64,000 bases of DNA from Labrys sp. KNU-23 (GTDB taxonomy: Bacteria; Pseudomonadota; Alphaproteobacteria; Rhizobiales; Labraceae): assembly GCF_008330945.1 (NCBI RefSeq), contig NZ_CP043489.1, forward strand, positions 4,475,501-4,539,500, read 5' to 3'. Below, piece by piece: positions 53,192-62,426 of this stretch. The position numbers were made by a program, and so were the translations under genes. Numbering within the stretch: the first letter of the stretch is position 1; each line of letters opens with the position of its first letter. Below the pieces are notes generated by a model, which was given only the letters and a program-made list of their open reading frames with translations, ran no database searches and was not told the origin of the DNA.

Positions 53192-55201
53192 ATGGCGTGG
53201 GGCGATCGACAGGCGATGAGGGGGCTCAGCAGGCTTGAAAGCCTGATGCCGGCGCGGCAGCGCCTGGCCAAGGGGCTGGCCCTGTCTGTGGCCGTCATGG
53301 CGCTCATTGCCGGGGCAAAGCCCCAGCCCGCGGCGGCCTTCAAGCTTTTCGGCTATAATTTCTTCGGATCGGACGAGAAGCCCGTTTCGCCTGACGCCCA
53401 GACCTACAAGATCGAAGTGGTGATTGCGGGCGGGGACAAGGATATCAAGTCTGCGGTCGAGGGGGCGTCCTCTCTCTATAGCGGCAAGGACGAGACGCCG
53501 CCGCCGAGCACGCCGGCTTTCCTTTCCAAGGCGCGGACCGAATATGATCGTATCCTCGGTACGCTCTATGCCAATGCGCGCTATGGCGCCTCGATCTCGA
53601 TCCTGGTCAATGGACGCAAGCTCGAAGAGATTCCCGTCGACGCCACCCTGCCTCACCCGGTCCCGGTGGTCATAAACGTCAATCCCGGTCCCGTCTTCAC
53701 CTTCGGCCGGATCCGGCTGGAAAACCGGGCGCCGCACAGCCCGATCGATGACATCCCCAAGACCAAGACGCCCGAGCGCCTCGGCCTCGAGCCGGGCCAT
53801 CAAGCCAATTCGGACATCGTGCTGTCGGCGGAGCAGGCGATGATCGACGCTTGGCGGCGCCAGGGCTACCCCAAGGCCAAGGCTCTGCCGCGCGTCATCA
53901 CCGCCGATCATGTCAACAACAGGCTCGATGTCTCCCTGGCGGTCGAGCCGGGGCGCCTGGCCCATTACGGGCGCATGACCGTCGATGGCACCAAGGACAT
54001 GAATCCGGCCTTCGTGGCGCGTCAGACCGGGCTTCGGCCAGGCGACCAATACGACCCGGCCGAGATCGAACTCGCCAAGCGGCGCCTGCAGCGCCTCCAG
54101 GTCTTCTCCACGACCAGCATCGTGGAAGGCGATGCCATCGCGGCCGACAGCACTATGCCGCTAATGATCACCGTGTCGGAGCGCCCGCTGCATGTCTTCG
54201 GCGCCGGCGCGGAATATTCCACCACCGACGGCATCGGCCTCAACGGCTATTGGGAGCATCGCAACCTGTTCGGTGAAGCCGAGCGCCTGCGCTTCGATGC
54301 CACCGTGGCGGGAGTCGATTCGACCGATCCGACCAAGTTCACCTATTCGGGCGGCGTCACCTTCATAAAACCGGGGATCTTCGATCCCTTCACGGACCTC
54401 ACCGCGCAATTGCTGGCCAAGCGCGAAGTCTACGATCCCTATTCGCAGAATACCTTCCGTGCGCGCATCGGGCTCGCCCACGAATTCTCCGAACAATTGA
54501 CCGGCAAGATCGCGCTGAACGGCGAATATGACCAGGTCGAAGACTTTTACGGCAAGCGCAATCTCGTGCTGTTCAGCCTGCCGGGCGAACTCGCCTATGA
54601 CACCACGGACGACAAGCTCGAACCGACCCGCGGCTATCGCCTGAAGGGTACGCTCGAACCGTTCTACGAGGCCAAGTTCGGCAATTTCGGTGCGGTGACC
54701 CGTATCGACGGTTCGGCCTATTTCTCCTTCGATGCGATGGGACGTTATGTCTTGGCCGGTCGGGTTGCGGTTGGCTCCATCGTGGGGGCGCCCGCCAACG
54801 AATTGCCGGGCGATCGCATGTTCTATGCGGGCGGCGGTGGCTCGGTGCGCGGCTATAATTTCCGCAGCCTCGGTCCCAAGCTCGACAATGGCTTCGTCGT
54901 GGGCGGCCGCTCCTTGTTGGAAGGCTCGCTCGAGATGCGCATCAAGGTGACCGACAGCATCGGCATCGTCCCCTTCGTCGACGCAGGCAGTGCCTTCTCC
55001 AGCGCCTATCCATCCTTCGACGAGGACATGAAGATCGGCGCCGGCGTCGGTCTGCGCTATTATACCAGCCTCGGGGCGATCCGCGTGGACATCGCCAGGG
55101 GCCTCACGCCCGTCAAGGGCTTCGTCATCGAGGATGGCAAGGTCAAGAAGAAGAACACGCCGCCTTTCGCCCTTTATATCGGATTGGGAGAGAGCTTCTG
55201 A
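53192..55201 (+). CDS. tamA: TamA, Omp85-family outer-membrane assembly protein
   Basis: 669 residues. The start at 53192 is provisional; ATGs at 53216 and 53246 are closer to the signal helix (LALSVAVMALIAGAKPQPAA). POTRA-like domains occupy about 60-330: DKDIKSAVEGASSLYSGKDE, GHQANSDIVLSAEQAMIDAW (POTRA 2) and RLQRLQVFSTTSIVEGDAIA (POTRA 3). The C-terminal barrel (about 335-669) has the conserved loop GGGGSVRGYNFRSLGPKLDN and ends in a beta-signature IGLGESF. TamA works with TamB to insert outer-membrane proteins or move phospholipids. The tamB start codon overlaps its stop by one base. Confidence 0.95.
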   Translation: MAWGDRQAMRGLSRLESLMPARQRLAKGLALSVAVMALIAGAKPQPAAAFKLFGYNFFGSDEKPVSPDAQTYKIEVVIAGGDKDIKSAVEGASSLYSGKDETPPPSTPAFLSKARTEYDRILGTLYANARYGASISILVNGRKLEEIPVDATLPHPVPVVINVNPGPVFTFGRIRLENRAPHSPIDDIPKTKTPERLGLEPGHQANSDIVLSAEQAMIDAWRRQGYPKAKALPRVITADHVNNRLDVSLAVEPGRLAHYGRMTVDGTKDMNPAFVARQTGLRPGDQYDPAEIELAKRRLQRLQVFSTTSIVEGDAIAADSTMPLMITVSERPLHVFGAGAEYSTTDGIGLNGYWEHRNLFGEAERLRFDATVAGVDSTDPTKFTYSGGVTFIKPGIFDPFTDLTAQLLAKREVYDPYSQNTFRARIGLAHEFSEQLTGKIALNGEYDQVEDFYGKRNLVLFSLPGELAYDTTDDKLEPTRGYRLKGTLEPFYEAKFGNFGAVTRIDGSAYFSFDAMGRYVLAGRVAVGSIVGAPANELPGDRMFYAGGGGSVRGYNFRSLGPKLDNGFVVGGRSLLEGSLEMRIKVTDSIGIVPFVDAGSAFSSAYPSFDEDMKIGAGVGLRYYTSLGAIRVDIARGLTPVKGFVIEDGKVKKKNTPPFALYIGLGESF

Positions 55202-58200
55202 TGCGGCGTCGGATCATTCTCTTAATTGCCGTCGCGACCGTGGCCGTGCCCCTCGGCCTCAGGGAGCTGGCGCCGGCACGCGCTGATGATGCCAGCGACA
55301 AATCCTGGTTCATCACCTATGTCGAGGACACCATCTCGACGCCCGACCAGAAAATTTCCCTCGGCCAGATCGATGGCGCCCTGTCGTCCGATGTGAAAAT
55401 CTCTTCCATCACCATCGCCGACCGGCAGGGCGTGTGGCTGACCATCAAGGACGCCCATCTGGTCTGGAGCCGGCTTGCCTTGATGAGCAAGAAGCTTGAT
55501 GTCGATCTGCTGGAAGCGGGCTCGATCGAGATCACCCGCAAGCCCAATCCGCCCCAGGGCGTGCAGCCGGCCGCGAGCGGGGGCGGCTTCTCGCTGCCCG
55601 AACTGCCGGTTTCGGTGAAACTCGGCAAGCTCGCTGTCCCCGTCGTCAAGCTCTCCGCAGCCCTGGCGGGAGAAGATACGGTGTTCGACGTCGGCGGCAA
55701 CGCCCTGCTGGCGGATGGCAAGCTGCACGCGGAACTGCTGGTCAAGCGCACGCAGCCGGCTGGCGGTGATCTCACTTTCACGACCGATTTCGACAATGCC
55801 ACCAAGCAATTGGGGCTCAACCTTTCGTTGCAGGAGCCGCATGGCGGCTTCCTGAGCAGCATGCTGAAGGTGCCGGGCTCGCCACCGCTCGGCTTCACCA
55901 TCGTTGGTTCGGGACCCCTGGACAATTTCGCTGCCGACATCGCCCTCTCGGCTGACGGCAACAAGCTGTTCGGCGGCAAGACAACGCTTGCCCAGGGCGC
56001 TGATGGCGTCACGTTCAAGGCCGATCTCGGAGGCAATCTGGAACGGCTGGTCGATCCCGCCTATGCCGACTTCGTCCGGGGCCAGTCAGCCCTCTCGATC
56101 GAGGGCGGCCAGGTCGCGGGCGGGGGCTATGAACTCAAGTACGCCACTGTCAAGTCCGGTGTGCTGGACCTCGCCTTGGCGGGTACGCTATCCCCCGATG
56201 CCTTTCCGACCAAACTCAAGCTGGACGGTAAGTTCGGCGCCGAGGACGGCCATGATATCCTGCTGCCGGGTGGCAATGCCCGCATCAAGGGAATGACCCT
56301 GGCCGCCCAGTTCGGCGATGGCGGCTGGACCGCGAATTTCGATCTGCAGAAGCTGGTTGCCGGGACTGTCGCCGCCGAGAGCGCCACCATCAAGGCCGGC
56401 GGTGACGCCCAGAACCTCGCCGACCCGCAAAAGCGCAGTCTCACCTTCAAGGTGGATGGGCGGGGTGACAAGCTCAGTTCCTCCGATGCCGGTCTTGCCA
56501 AGGCGCTCGGCAGCAGTCTCGGCCTCACCGCAGCCGGCAAGTGGCAGGCGGGGCAGCCGGTCGTCGTCGACGGCGTGCGCCTGGCGGCAAACGCCTTCCA
56601 GGCTGGCTTCACCGGTGTCGTCGGCACCAAAATGAGCGGCATCTACTCGCTGGCCACACCCGATATCTCGGTGTTCTCCGGCTTGGCGGGACGCGATTTG
56701 CGCGGCAAGGCCGACCTGACCGCCAAGGGTGACGTCGCCCTGGCCGGCGGCGGTCTCGCCTTGACCTTCGAGGGCAAGGCCAGCGACATCGTGCTCGGCG
56801 ATCCGCGCCTGGATGCCGTCCTCAAGGGGGCGACCGACCTCAAGGGTGGCGTCCGGCGCGACCCCGAAGGACTGCATTTCGACAAGATCACCCTGGGCAA
56901 CCAGCAGTTCAACGCCTCGGCGGATGGGCTCTATGGCGCTAAGGCGATGGATTTCAAGGCCACGGCCAGTCTCGCCGACATCAAGCTGGTGACGGACCGC
57001 GCCTCCGGTGCCGTCGAGGTCAACGCCAGCCTGAAGGGCAGCGCCGAAAAGCCCGATGTCGTCGCCGATCTCACCGCACCCAGGCTGGTGCTGCAGGGCA
57101 AGCCCTTCACCGACGGCAAGGCCAATTTCACCGGCAGCGTCGCCGGACCCGCCGTCAATGGCGTGTTCTCGCTTGCCGGCCAGCTCGACCGCATGCCGGT
57201 GAAGGCGGGCGCCGATATCGTCACCCTGCCTGATGGTACGCATCAGATCAACGGCCTGAATGTCGGGGCGGGCGCGGCCCAGCTCGCCGGCGACCTGGCC
57301 GTCACCCCGAACGGGCGCGCCAGTGGCCAGCTCAATGCCGCAATTCCGGACATGGCCGCGATCGCCCCGCTTCTGCTCGTCAAGGCATCCGGGGCGCTCA
57401 CGGCCAATATCGGGCTCTCGGTCGATGGCACCAAGCAGAACGCTGCGATCAAGGCACAGGCAAAGGCGCTCAAGGTCGAAACCAACAGCATCGGTTCTGC
57501 AACGATCGATCTGACCGGCCGCGACCTTACCGGCGTGCCCGCGCTCTCGGGCACGGTCAATGCGTCGAATGTCCAGGCCGGCTCCTTCATCCTCAACCAG
57601 TTGCAGGCCGCAGCCAAGCCGGAAGGCGAGAATGCGACCGCCTTCCAGCTCCAGGGCACGATGCCTCGCGGCAAGCTGGCCCTGTCGGGCGCGGTGAAGC
57701 CGGCGGGGGATGGACTTGACGCCAGGCTCGATACGCTCAACGTCTCGCAGGAGGGCATCTCTGCCTCCCTCCAGTCACCCGTCACCATTGCCAGCCGCAA
57801 GAGCGGGGTTGCGATACCCAAGGCCGTGCTGCGGATCGGGCAGGGCGGCGTCGTCTCCATCGACGGCAAGGTCGGCGAGACCCTGGCAATGAACGTCGTC
57901 GTCGGTCAATTGCCGCTGTCGCTTGCCAATATCGCCTCGCCCGGTCTCGGTGCCACGGGCACGCTGTCGGCCAATGTGAAACTCTCCGGCAAGCCGGCCG
58001 ACCCGGTGGCGGAATTCGACGTGAAGGGAGCCGGCCTCGGCGTCGCCGCCACGAAGGGGTTCGGCGTCCCGGCTTTGCAGCTTGCCGCCAATGGCCGCTA
58101 TGCGGGCAAGGCGGTGACCATCGGCAATGCCAGCCTGACGGGAGCCGGCGGCCTGTCGGTTACGGCGCGCGGTCATGTCCCCCTCCAGGGAGCAGGCCTT

Positions 58201-59505
58201 TCCGTCGATGTGCAGGCCTCGGCGCCTCTGGCACTGGCCAATGGCGCCTTGCGTGACCGTGGCGGGCGTGCCACCGGCACGCTCACCCTCAATGCCAAGG
58301 CCGGCGGCTCGATCTCGGCGCCATCCGTATCGGGCCAGGCGGTGGTCGCCGGCGGCACGGTGACCGATCCGGAGACTGGCATGAAGCTGACGGGAATCGG
58401 CAGCACCATTCGTTTCGACCGCGACCGGGCGACCGTTGCCCAGTTCAGCGCAACCACCCAAGGTGGCGGCAACATCGGTGTCAGCGGTTCGGTCGGGCTG
58501 AAGCCCGATTTCGCCGCCGACCTGACGATCACCACGCGCAACGCCAAACTCACCGACGGCAATCTGGCGACGGCGATCGTCTCCAGCGACATCACGGTGC
58601 GCGGGCCGTTGATGTCCAGGCCGGTCATCGGCGGCCGCATCGACATCCAGCGCGCCGAGATCACCATTCCCGAACGCTTTGCCGCCAATGCCGCCATGCT
58701 CGGCGTCAAGCACATCAAGCCATCGCGCGACGTGGCCCGGACACTGGCAAAGGCGAAGGACACCACCGCCGCCGGCAAGCCCAAGAAGGGCAAGGCCAGT
58801 TCCGGCCCCAATGTGGTGCTCGATCTCACCATCGATGCGCCGGCCCGTATCTTCGTACGCGGACGTGGCATCGATGCCGAACTCGGCGGCCAGATGGCGC
58901 TGAAAGGCTCGGTCGCCAACATCGCGCCGGTGGGTTTCCTGGAAATGCGGCGCGGTTCACTCGACGTCATCGGGCAGCACATCGTGTTCGATTCGGGCAA
59001 GGTGACCCTGGTCGGCGATCTCGATCCCAATATCGATTTCGTCGCATCCACCCGCAACAGCGCGATCACCGTGACGGTACGCGTGACGGGACGCGCCTCC
59101 GATCCGCAGATCATACTCTCCTCGGTGCCCCAGTTGCCGCAGGACGAGGTGATGGCCCGCTTCCTGTTCGGCCGCAGCATCCAGGACCTGTCGCCGCTGC
59201 AGCTCGCGCAGCTCGCCACGGCCGTTGCCCAGCTTGCCGGCGGTCCTTCCGGTCCCGGCCTGCTCGACAAGATCCGCAAGTCGACCGGCCTCGACAATCT
59301 CGGCGTGGTCACCGATTCCAGCGGCAATGCCGCCGTGCAGGCCGGCACCTATATCGGCGACAAGATCTATCTCGGCGTGACCTCAGGTGTGGGCGGCCAG
59401 ACCGACGCCACCATCAATCTCGACGTCACCAGGAACCTCAAGCTACGCGGCCAGGCCGGCACCGACGGCTCGAAGGGCGGCATCTATTACGAACGCGAAT
59501 ATTGA
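55201..59505 (+). CDS. tamB: TamB, inner-membrane-anchored translocation/assembly protein
   Basis: 1434 residues, ATG overlapping the tamA stop (TGATG). An N-terminal helix (IILLIAVATVAVPLGL) anchors it in the inner membrane. The long middle alternates polar and apolar residues in repeated Gly/Asp-containing strands, as expected for the lipid-groove beta-taco of AsmA/TamB proteins. The C-terminal DUF490 region is clear: RGRGIDAELGGQMALKGSVA, GFLEMRRGSLDVIGQHIVFD, SGKVTLVGDLDPNIDFVAST and LPQDEVMARFLFGRSIQDLS, ending KGGIYYEREY. It bridges the periplasm to TamA. Coupled translation suggests a fixed ratio. Confidence 0.95.
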   Translation: MRRRIILLIAVATVAVPLGLRELAPARADDASDKSWFITYVEDTISTPDQKISLGQIDGALSSDVKISSITIADRQGVWLTIKDAHLVWSRLALMSKKLDVDLLEAGSIEITRKPNPPQGVQPAASGGGFSLPELPVSVKLGKLAVPVVKLSAALAGEDTVFDVGGNALLADGKLHAELLVKRTQPAGGDLTFTTDFDNATKQLGLNLSLQEPHGGFLSSMLKVPGSPPLGFTIVGSGPLDNFAADIALSADGNKLFGGKTTLAQGADGVTFKADLGGNLERLVDPAYADFVRGQSALSIEGGQVAGGGYELKYATVKSGVLDLALAGTLSPDAFPTKLKLDGKFGAEDGHDILLPGGNARIKGMTLAAQFGDGGWTANFDLQKLVAGTVAAESATIKAGGDAQNLADPQKRSLTFKVDGRGDKLSSSDAGLAKALGSSLGLTAAGKWQAGQPVVVDGVRLAANAFQAGFTGVVGTKMSGIYSLATPDISVFSGLAGRDLRGKADLTAKGDVALAGGGLALTFEGKASDIVLGDPRLDAVLKGATDLKGGVRRDPEGLHFDKITLGNQQFNASADGLYGAKAMDFKATASLADIKLVTDRASGAVEVNASLKGSAEKPDVVADLTAPRLVLQGKPFTDGKANFTGSVAGPAVNGVFSLAGQLDRMPVKAGADIVTLPDGTHQINGLNVGAGAAQLAGDLAVTPNGRASGQLNAAIPDMAAIAPLLLVKASGALTANIGLSVDGTKQNAAIKAQAKALKVETNSIGSATIDLTGRDLTGVPALSGTVNASNVQAGSFILNQLQAAAKPEGENATAFQLQGTMPRGKLALSGAVKPAGDGLDARLDTLNVSQEGISASLQSPVTIASRKSGVAIPKAVLRIGQGGVVSIDGKVGETLAMNVVVGQLPLSLANIASPGLGATGTLSANVKLSGKPADPVAEFDVKGAGLGVAATKGFGVPALQLAANGRYAGKAVTIGNASLTGAGGLSVTARGHVPLQGAGLSVDVQASAPLALANGALRDRGGRATGTLTLNAKAGGSISAPSVSGQAVVAGGTVTDPETGMKLTGIGSTIRFDRDRATVAQFSATTQGGGNIGVSGSVGLKPDFAADLTITTRNAKLTDGNLATAIVSSDITVRGPLMSRPVIGGRIDIQRAEITIPERFAANAAMLGVKHIKPSRDVARTLAKAKDTTAAGKPKKGKASSGPNVVLDLTIDAPARIFVRGRGIDAELGGQMALKGSVANIAPVGFLEMRRGSLDVIGQHIVFDSGKVTLVGDLDPNIDFVASTRNSAITVTVRVTGRASDPQIILSSVPQLPQDEVMARFLFGRSIQDLSPLQLAQLATAVAQLAGGPSGPGLLDKIRKSTGLDNLGVVTDSSGNAAVQAGTYIGDKIYLGVTSGVGGQTDATINLDVTRNLKLRGQAGTDGSKGGIYYEREY

Positions 59506-59617
59506 GGAACGGCGTTCGCTGTCGGATTCGTCCGTCAACGAACAGATCGACTTGGCTCGGCCTTTGTCATTGCCGGGGTTTGGCGAAGGCCGCGTTTAGT
59601 TGTTTCCGGCCAATGTC

Positions 59618-60370
59618 TTAGCGACCACCCGAGACGCGCAGGATCGAGCCGGTGACGTAGCTCGAGGCTTCCGACAACAGATAGAGCGTCGCGTCGGCGA
59701 TCTCCTCGGCCGAGCCGATGCGCTGCATCGGAATGCTCGGCCTGATACGTTCCACACGCCCGGCGTCGCCGGTGCTGCGGGTATGAATCTCGGTGTCGAC
59801 CATGCCCGGCTGGATGGCATTGACGCGCACGCCCTCGGTGGCGAGCTCCCGGGCAAGACCGTAGGTCAGGCCGTCGATCGCGGCCTTCGAGGCGGCATAC
59901 CAGACATATTCGCCCGGCGAGCCCAATGTCGCTGCGGCGGACGACATGTTGACGATGGCGCCGCCTGGGCCGCCCGTACGGGTAGAGAGGCGCCTGGCCG
60001 CCTCTCGCGCGACCAGAATGGCGCCGGTGACGTTGAGATCGATCGTTTCGCGGATGATGGCCGGATCGGTGTCGGCGAGCTTCCCGGACTTGCCGGTGAT
60101 TCCGGCATTGTTGACGAGGTGTGTCAGCCTGCCGAACTCGTCTACGGCGGCGAACAAGGCTGCGATGTCGTCCTCCCTGGCCATGTCGCCGGCAAGGGCC
60201 AGTACCCGCGCCCCGGCAAGGCGGGCGCCCTGTACCACGGCCTCGGCTGCTTCATGGTCGCTGCGATAGTTGATGATGAGGTCGTAGCCTGCCGCGGCGG
60301 CCTTGAGCGAGACCGCGGCGCCGATGCCGCGGCTTCCGCCGGTGACGAGGAGGAGTGGGCGCGTCGACAT
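59618..60370 (-). CDS. SDR-family oxidoreductase (FabG/glucose dehydrogenase-like)
   Basis: 250 residues from the ATG at 60370, with GGGAG upstream; the reading to 60493 overlaps mobB and is rejected. Classical SDR: LLLVTGGSRGIGAAVSLKAA (cofactor loop), LVNNAGITG, NMSSAAATLGSPGEYVWYAA with Ser and Tyr-x-x-x-Lys (YAASK), and a C-terminal ILRVSGGR. The SDHEAAEAVV after the second strand suggests NADP preference, which I infer only. Substrate unknown. Minus strand, downstream of mobB by 61 bp. Confidence 0.9.
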   Translation of the reverse strand: MSTRPLLLVTGGSRGIGAAVSLKAAAAGYDLIINYRSDHEAAEAVVQGARLAGARVLALAGDMAREDDIAALFAAVDEFGRLTHLVNNAGITGKSGKLADTDPAIIRETIDLNVTGAILVAREAARRLSTRTGGPGGAIVNMSSAAATLGSPGEYVWYAASKAAIDGLTYGLARELATEGVRVNAIQPGMVDTEIHTRSTGDAGRVERIRPSIPMQRIGSAEEIADATLYLLSEASSYVTGSILRVSGGR

Positions 60371-60431
60371 GGAAAACTCCCGGCTGTGATCTGCCTTGGC
60401 TGGCTGAGGGAATTGGGGGCGATTTGATTGC

Positions 60432-60953
60432 TCAAAGAGCGAAGACGCCCCCCGGCTCGATGGGAACGGCCTCGCGGATGACCCATTCGGCAATCCCCTC
60501 GATATCGTCGAGGTCGAAGCGCTGCATCGGGAAAGGCCCGGGCGCGTCGGTGGCGATGGCGCGAATATAGGGGTCGGCCGGATAGATGTAGTCCTTGTCG
60601 GTCGCGGTACGGTGCACCTCGATCTTGGGATGTGGATCGCTCTTGAAGCCTTCGACGATGACGAGATCGACTGGCGTCAGGCGCTTGAGCAGATCGGCCA
60701 GCGCTGGTTCGGGCGCCCCACGCAGCTCATGCATCAGGGCAAAGCGGTGGGCGGAGGCGACCAGCACTTCCTGGGCGCCCGATTCGCGGTGGATGTAGGA
60801 ATCCTTGCCCGGCTTGTCGACATCGAAGGCATGGTGGGCATGCTTGATGGTCGACACCGTCAGGCCGCGCCGGCGCAAGGCGGGGATCAAAGCGGCGATC
60901 AGTGTCGTCTTGCCGGCGCCGCTCCAGCCCGATAGTCCCATCAACCGCATCAT
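60432..60953 (-). CDS. mobB: Molybdopterin-guanine dinucleotide biosynthesis adaptor MobB
   Basis: 173 residues. Walker A GWSGAGKTT (9-17), then IPALRRRGLTVSTIKHAHHA, DVDKPGKDSYIHRESGAQEV and LVIVEGFKSDPHPKIEVHR are the MobB pattern. It binds GTP and assists MobA in making bis-molybdopterin guanine dinucleotide. Its start overlaps the stop of the tusA-like gene by 4 bp, so the two are co-translated; mobA is divergent from this pair. Confidence 0.95.
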   Translation of the reverse strand: MMRLMGLSGWSGAGKTTLIAALIPALRRRGLTVSTIKHAHHAFDVDKPGKDSYIHRESGAQEVLVASAHRFALMHELRGAPEPALADLLKRLTPVDLVIVEGFKSDPHPKIEVHRTATDKDYIYPADPYIRAIATDAPGPFPMQRFDLDDIEGIAEWVIREAVPIEPGGVFAL

Positions 60954-61210
60954 GGCGTGGGCGCCTTGCGGATATGGTGGGCGGTGAAGCCAGGCTCCTC
61001 GCTGCGGCCTTCATAGATGTCACCAGTCTCGCGCATGAGATTGGGCAGGTCGATCGCCGCCATCGGATCGGTGCATTCGAGGATGAGACGTTCGCCGGGA
61101 GCGAGGCGTGCCAACTCCTTCTGCGCGCGCAGCACGGGCAGCGGGCATTTGAGACCACGCAGGTCGATGCGCGAGGCCCGGTTGTTGCGCAGGGCCTGGT
61201 CGGCAGCCAT
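60950..61210 (-). CDS. TusA-family sulfur carrier
   Basis: 86 residues from the ATG at 61210 (MAADQALRNNRASRIDLRGL). ATGs at 61234 and 61240 are equally possible, and none has a good ribosome site. Cys22 in LRGLKCPLPVLRAQKEL is the sulfur-carrying cysteine with the CPxP motif. The rest, LILECTDPMAAIDLPNLMRE and HHIRKA, matches the fold. TusA-like proteins relay sulfur in tRNA thiolation and in molybdenum cofactor maturation; pairing with mobB supports the second role. It overlaps mobB by 4 bp. Confidence 0.88.
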   Translation of the reverse strand: MAADQALRNNRASRIDLRGLKCPLPVLRAQKELARLAPGERLILECTDPMAAIDLPNLMRETGDIYEGRSEEPGFTAHHIRKAPTP

Positions 61211-61499
61211 TGGAAAGGGTGGAAGAGCGGACATATCCATCGCTGTAGCGAGCCCGAGGCCGCCGTTCAACCATTGTGCGAGGTTCCGTGACACATCGCC
61301 CCGGAGAATCATCGGCTCTCTCAAGCAGCAAGCCGAATGAACGGCAAAGGCCACTGTGTCCGCCGGCACAGTCGCGGTATCCTCCACGAGGCGCCCGACC
61401 AGGGGACTTGCCGCAAGCAGCTCTTGCATGGAACATCGCAGGCGGCGGCCCTGCGATCCGCAGTGCCCGCCGGTTCCGGAAGATCCTGAGGCTGCATCG
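61211..61499. other. Divergent region between tusA and mobA
   Basis: 289 bp. The minus-strand frame of the tusA gene stays open through it, including a stretch from ATG 61430 (MQELLAASPLVGRLVEDTAT) with plausible codon use. I cannot tell whether it is a real N-terminal extension or chance. A short ATCGCAGG/CCTGCGAT hairpin lies at about 61434-61456. Confidence 0.4.
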
Positions 61500-62126
61500 T
61501 TGAACCAGAGCAAGACAGACGGCGCCGTCATGGGCGTGATCCTCGCCGGCGGCCTGTCGCGCCGCATGGGCGGCGGCGACAAGGGACTGTCGCTTCTGGG
61601 CGGGTGGACGATCCTCGAACGCATCGTCGCGCGCCTGCGCCCACAGGTTGCCGCTCTCTTTCTCAACGCCAATGGCGATGCCGCACGCTTCGATGCGCTG
61701 GCACTTCCCATCCTGCCGGATGGCGTGCCGGATTTCCCGGGGCCATTGGCCGGCGTGCTCGCTGGTCTCGATCATGCGGCACAGGCGGGTTTCGCCGAGG
61801 TGATCGTGGTGCCTTGCGATACCCCCTTCCTGCCTGAAGACCTGGTGACAAGGCTGCGCGCCGGCACGCAGGCGGGCAGGGGCGCCGTCGCGGTGTCAGG
61901 CGGCCGGCGCCACCCGACCGCAGCGCTCTGGCCTGTTCATCTGCGTACCGCTCTGCGGAAGGCCCTGGTGGAGGAAGGTCAGCGCCGGGTCGAGACCATC
62001 CTGCGCCGGCATGATTTCGCGGAGGTGGCATGGCCCGTCGAGCCCTTTGACCCCTTTGCGAACGTCAATGATCCCGACGGCATGGCGCAGGCGCAGGCTC
62101 TCCTCAACCGATTTCCCGCAGCATGA
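61500..62126 (+). CDS. mobA: Molybdenum cofactor guanylyltransferase
   Basis: 208 residues from a TTG at 61500 with GAGG about 10 bases upstream; ATG at 61530 (MGVILAGGLSRRMGGGDK) is the alternative and starts inside the first strand. GTP-binding signature GVILAGGLSRRMGGGDKGLS, then LPILPDGVPDFPGPLAGVLA and the metal site VIVVPCDTPFLPEDLV. HPTAALWPVHL and FANVNDPDGMAQAQALL complete the family pattern. It transfers GMP to molybdopterin. Divergent from tusA-mobB, forming a small cofactor locus. Confidence 0.93.
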   Translation: MNQSKTDGAVMGVILAGGLSRRMGGGDKGLSLLGGWTILERIVARLRPQVAALFLNANGDAARFDALALPILPDGVPDFPGPLAGVLAGLDHAAQAGFAEVIVVPCDTPFLPEDLVTRLRAGTQAGRGAVAVSGGRRHPTAALWPVHLRTALRKALVEEGQRRVETILRRHDFAEVAWPVEPFDPFANVNDPDGMAQAQALLNRFPAA

Positions 62127-62207
62127 GCATCGATCCTGCCTGGGCACCGTGCCAACGCCGCCATCTGGCCTTAATTTCACGCCGGTGATAGAAGCGCGGC
62201 AATTGTC

Positions 62208-62305
62208 AAAGCGTTTTGCGATCTATTGGGCTCACCGGGAGCCGCAAAGGCGTATTGAAACCAGAGTTGGAGCAAAGTCCGTTTCGCCGAAACGCGCCTC
62301 GCTCC
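62208..62305 (+). repeat. Intergenic repeat family copy 3 (diverged)
   Basis: About 98 bp. It keeps AAAGCGTTTTGCGATC, CCGCAAAGGCG, AGAGTTGGAGCAAAG and a closing hairpin CGTTTCG/CGAAACG then CTCGCTCC, in the same order as copies 1 and 2, but lacks the CCAATCC hairpin. It is 81 bp after mobA. Confidence 0.6.
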
Positions 62306-62373
62306 AAGCAGCATTTTGCGGCGAGGTCCAAGGATGGGCCGGGTCGGAAAACTCTGCAATTGTTTGATATCTT

Positions 62374-62420
62374 GCAGCGTCCTCTTGATCGTCCCCGTGG
62401 CTCGAACAAGAGGACGCTGC
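62374..62420. promoter_or_regulatory. 14-bp perfect inverted repeat upstream of the ABC exporter
   Basis: GCAGCGTCCTCTTG (62374-62387) and CAAGAGGACGCTGC (62407-62420) are exact complements over a 19-base loop, ending 6 bases before the GTG at 62427. It could hide the ribosome site AGAGG (62408-62412) in a leader hairpin or bind a regulator. Confidence 0.5.
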
Positions 62421-62426
62421 CTAGGA

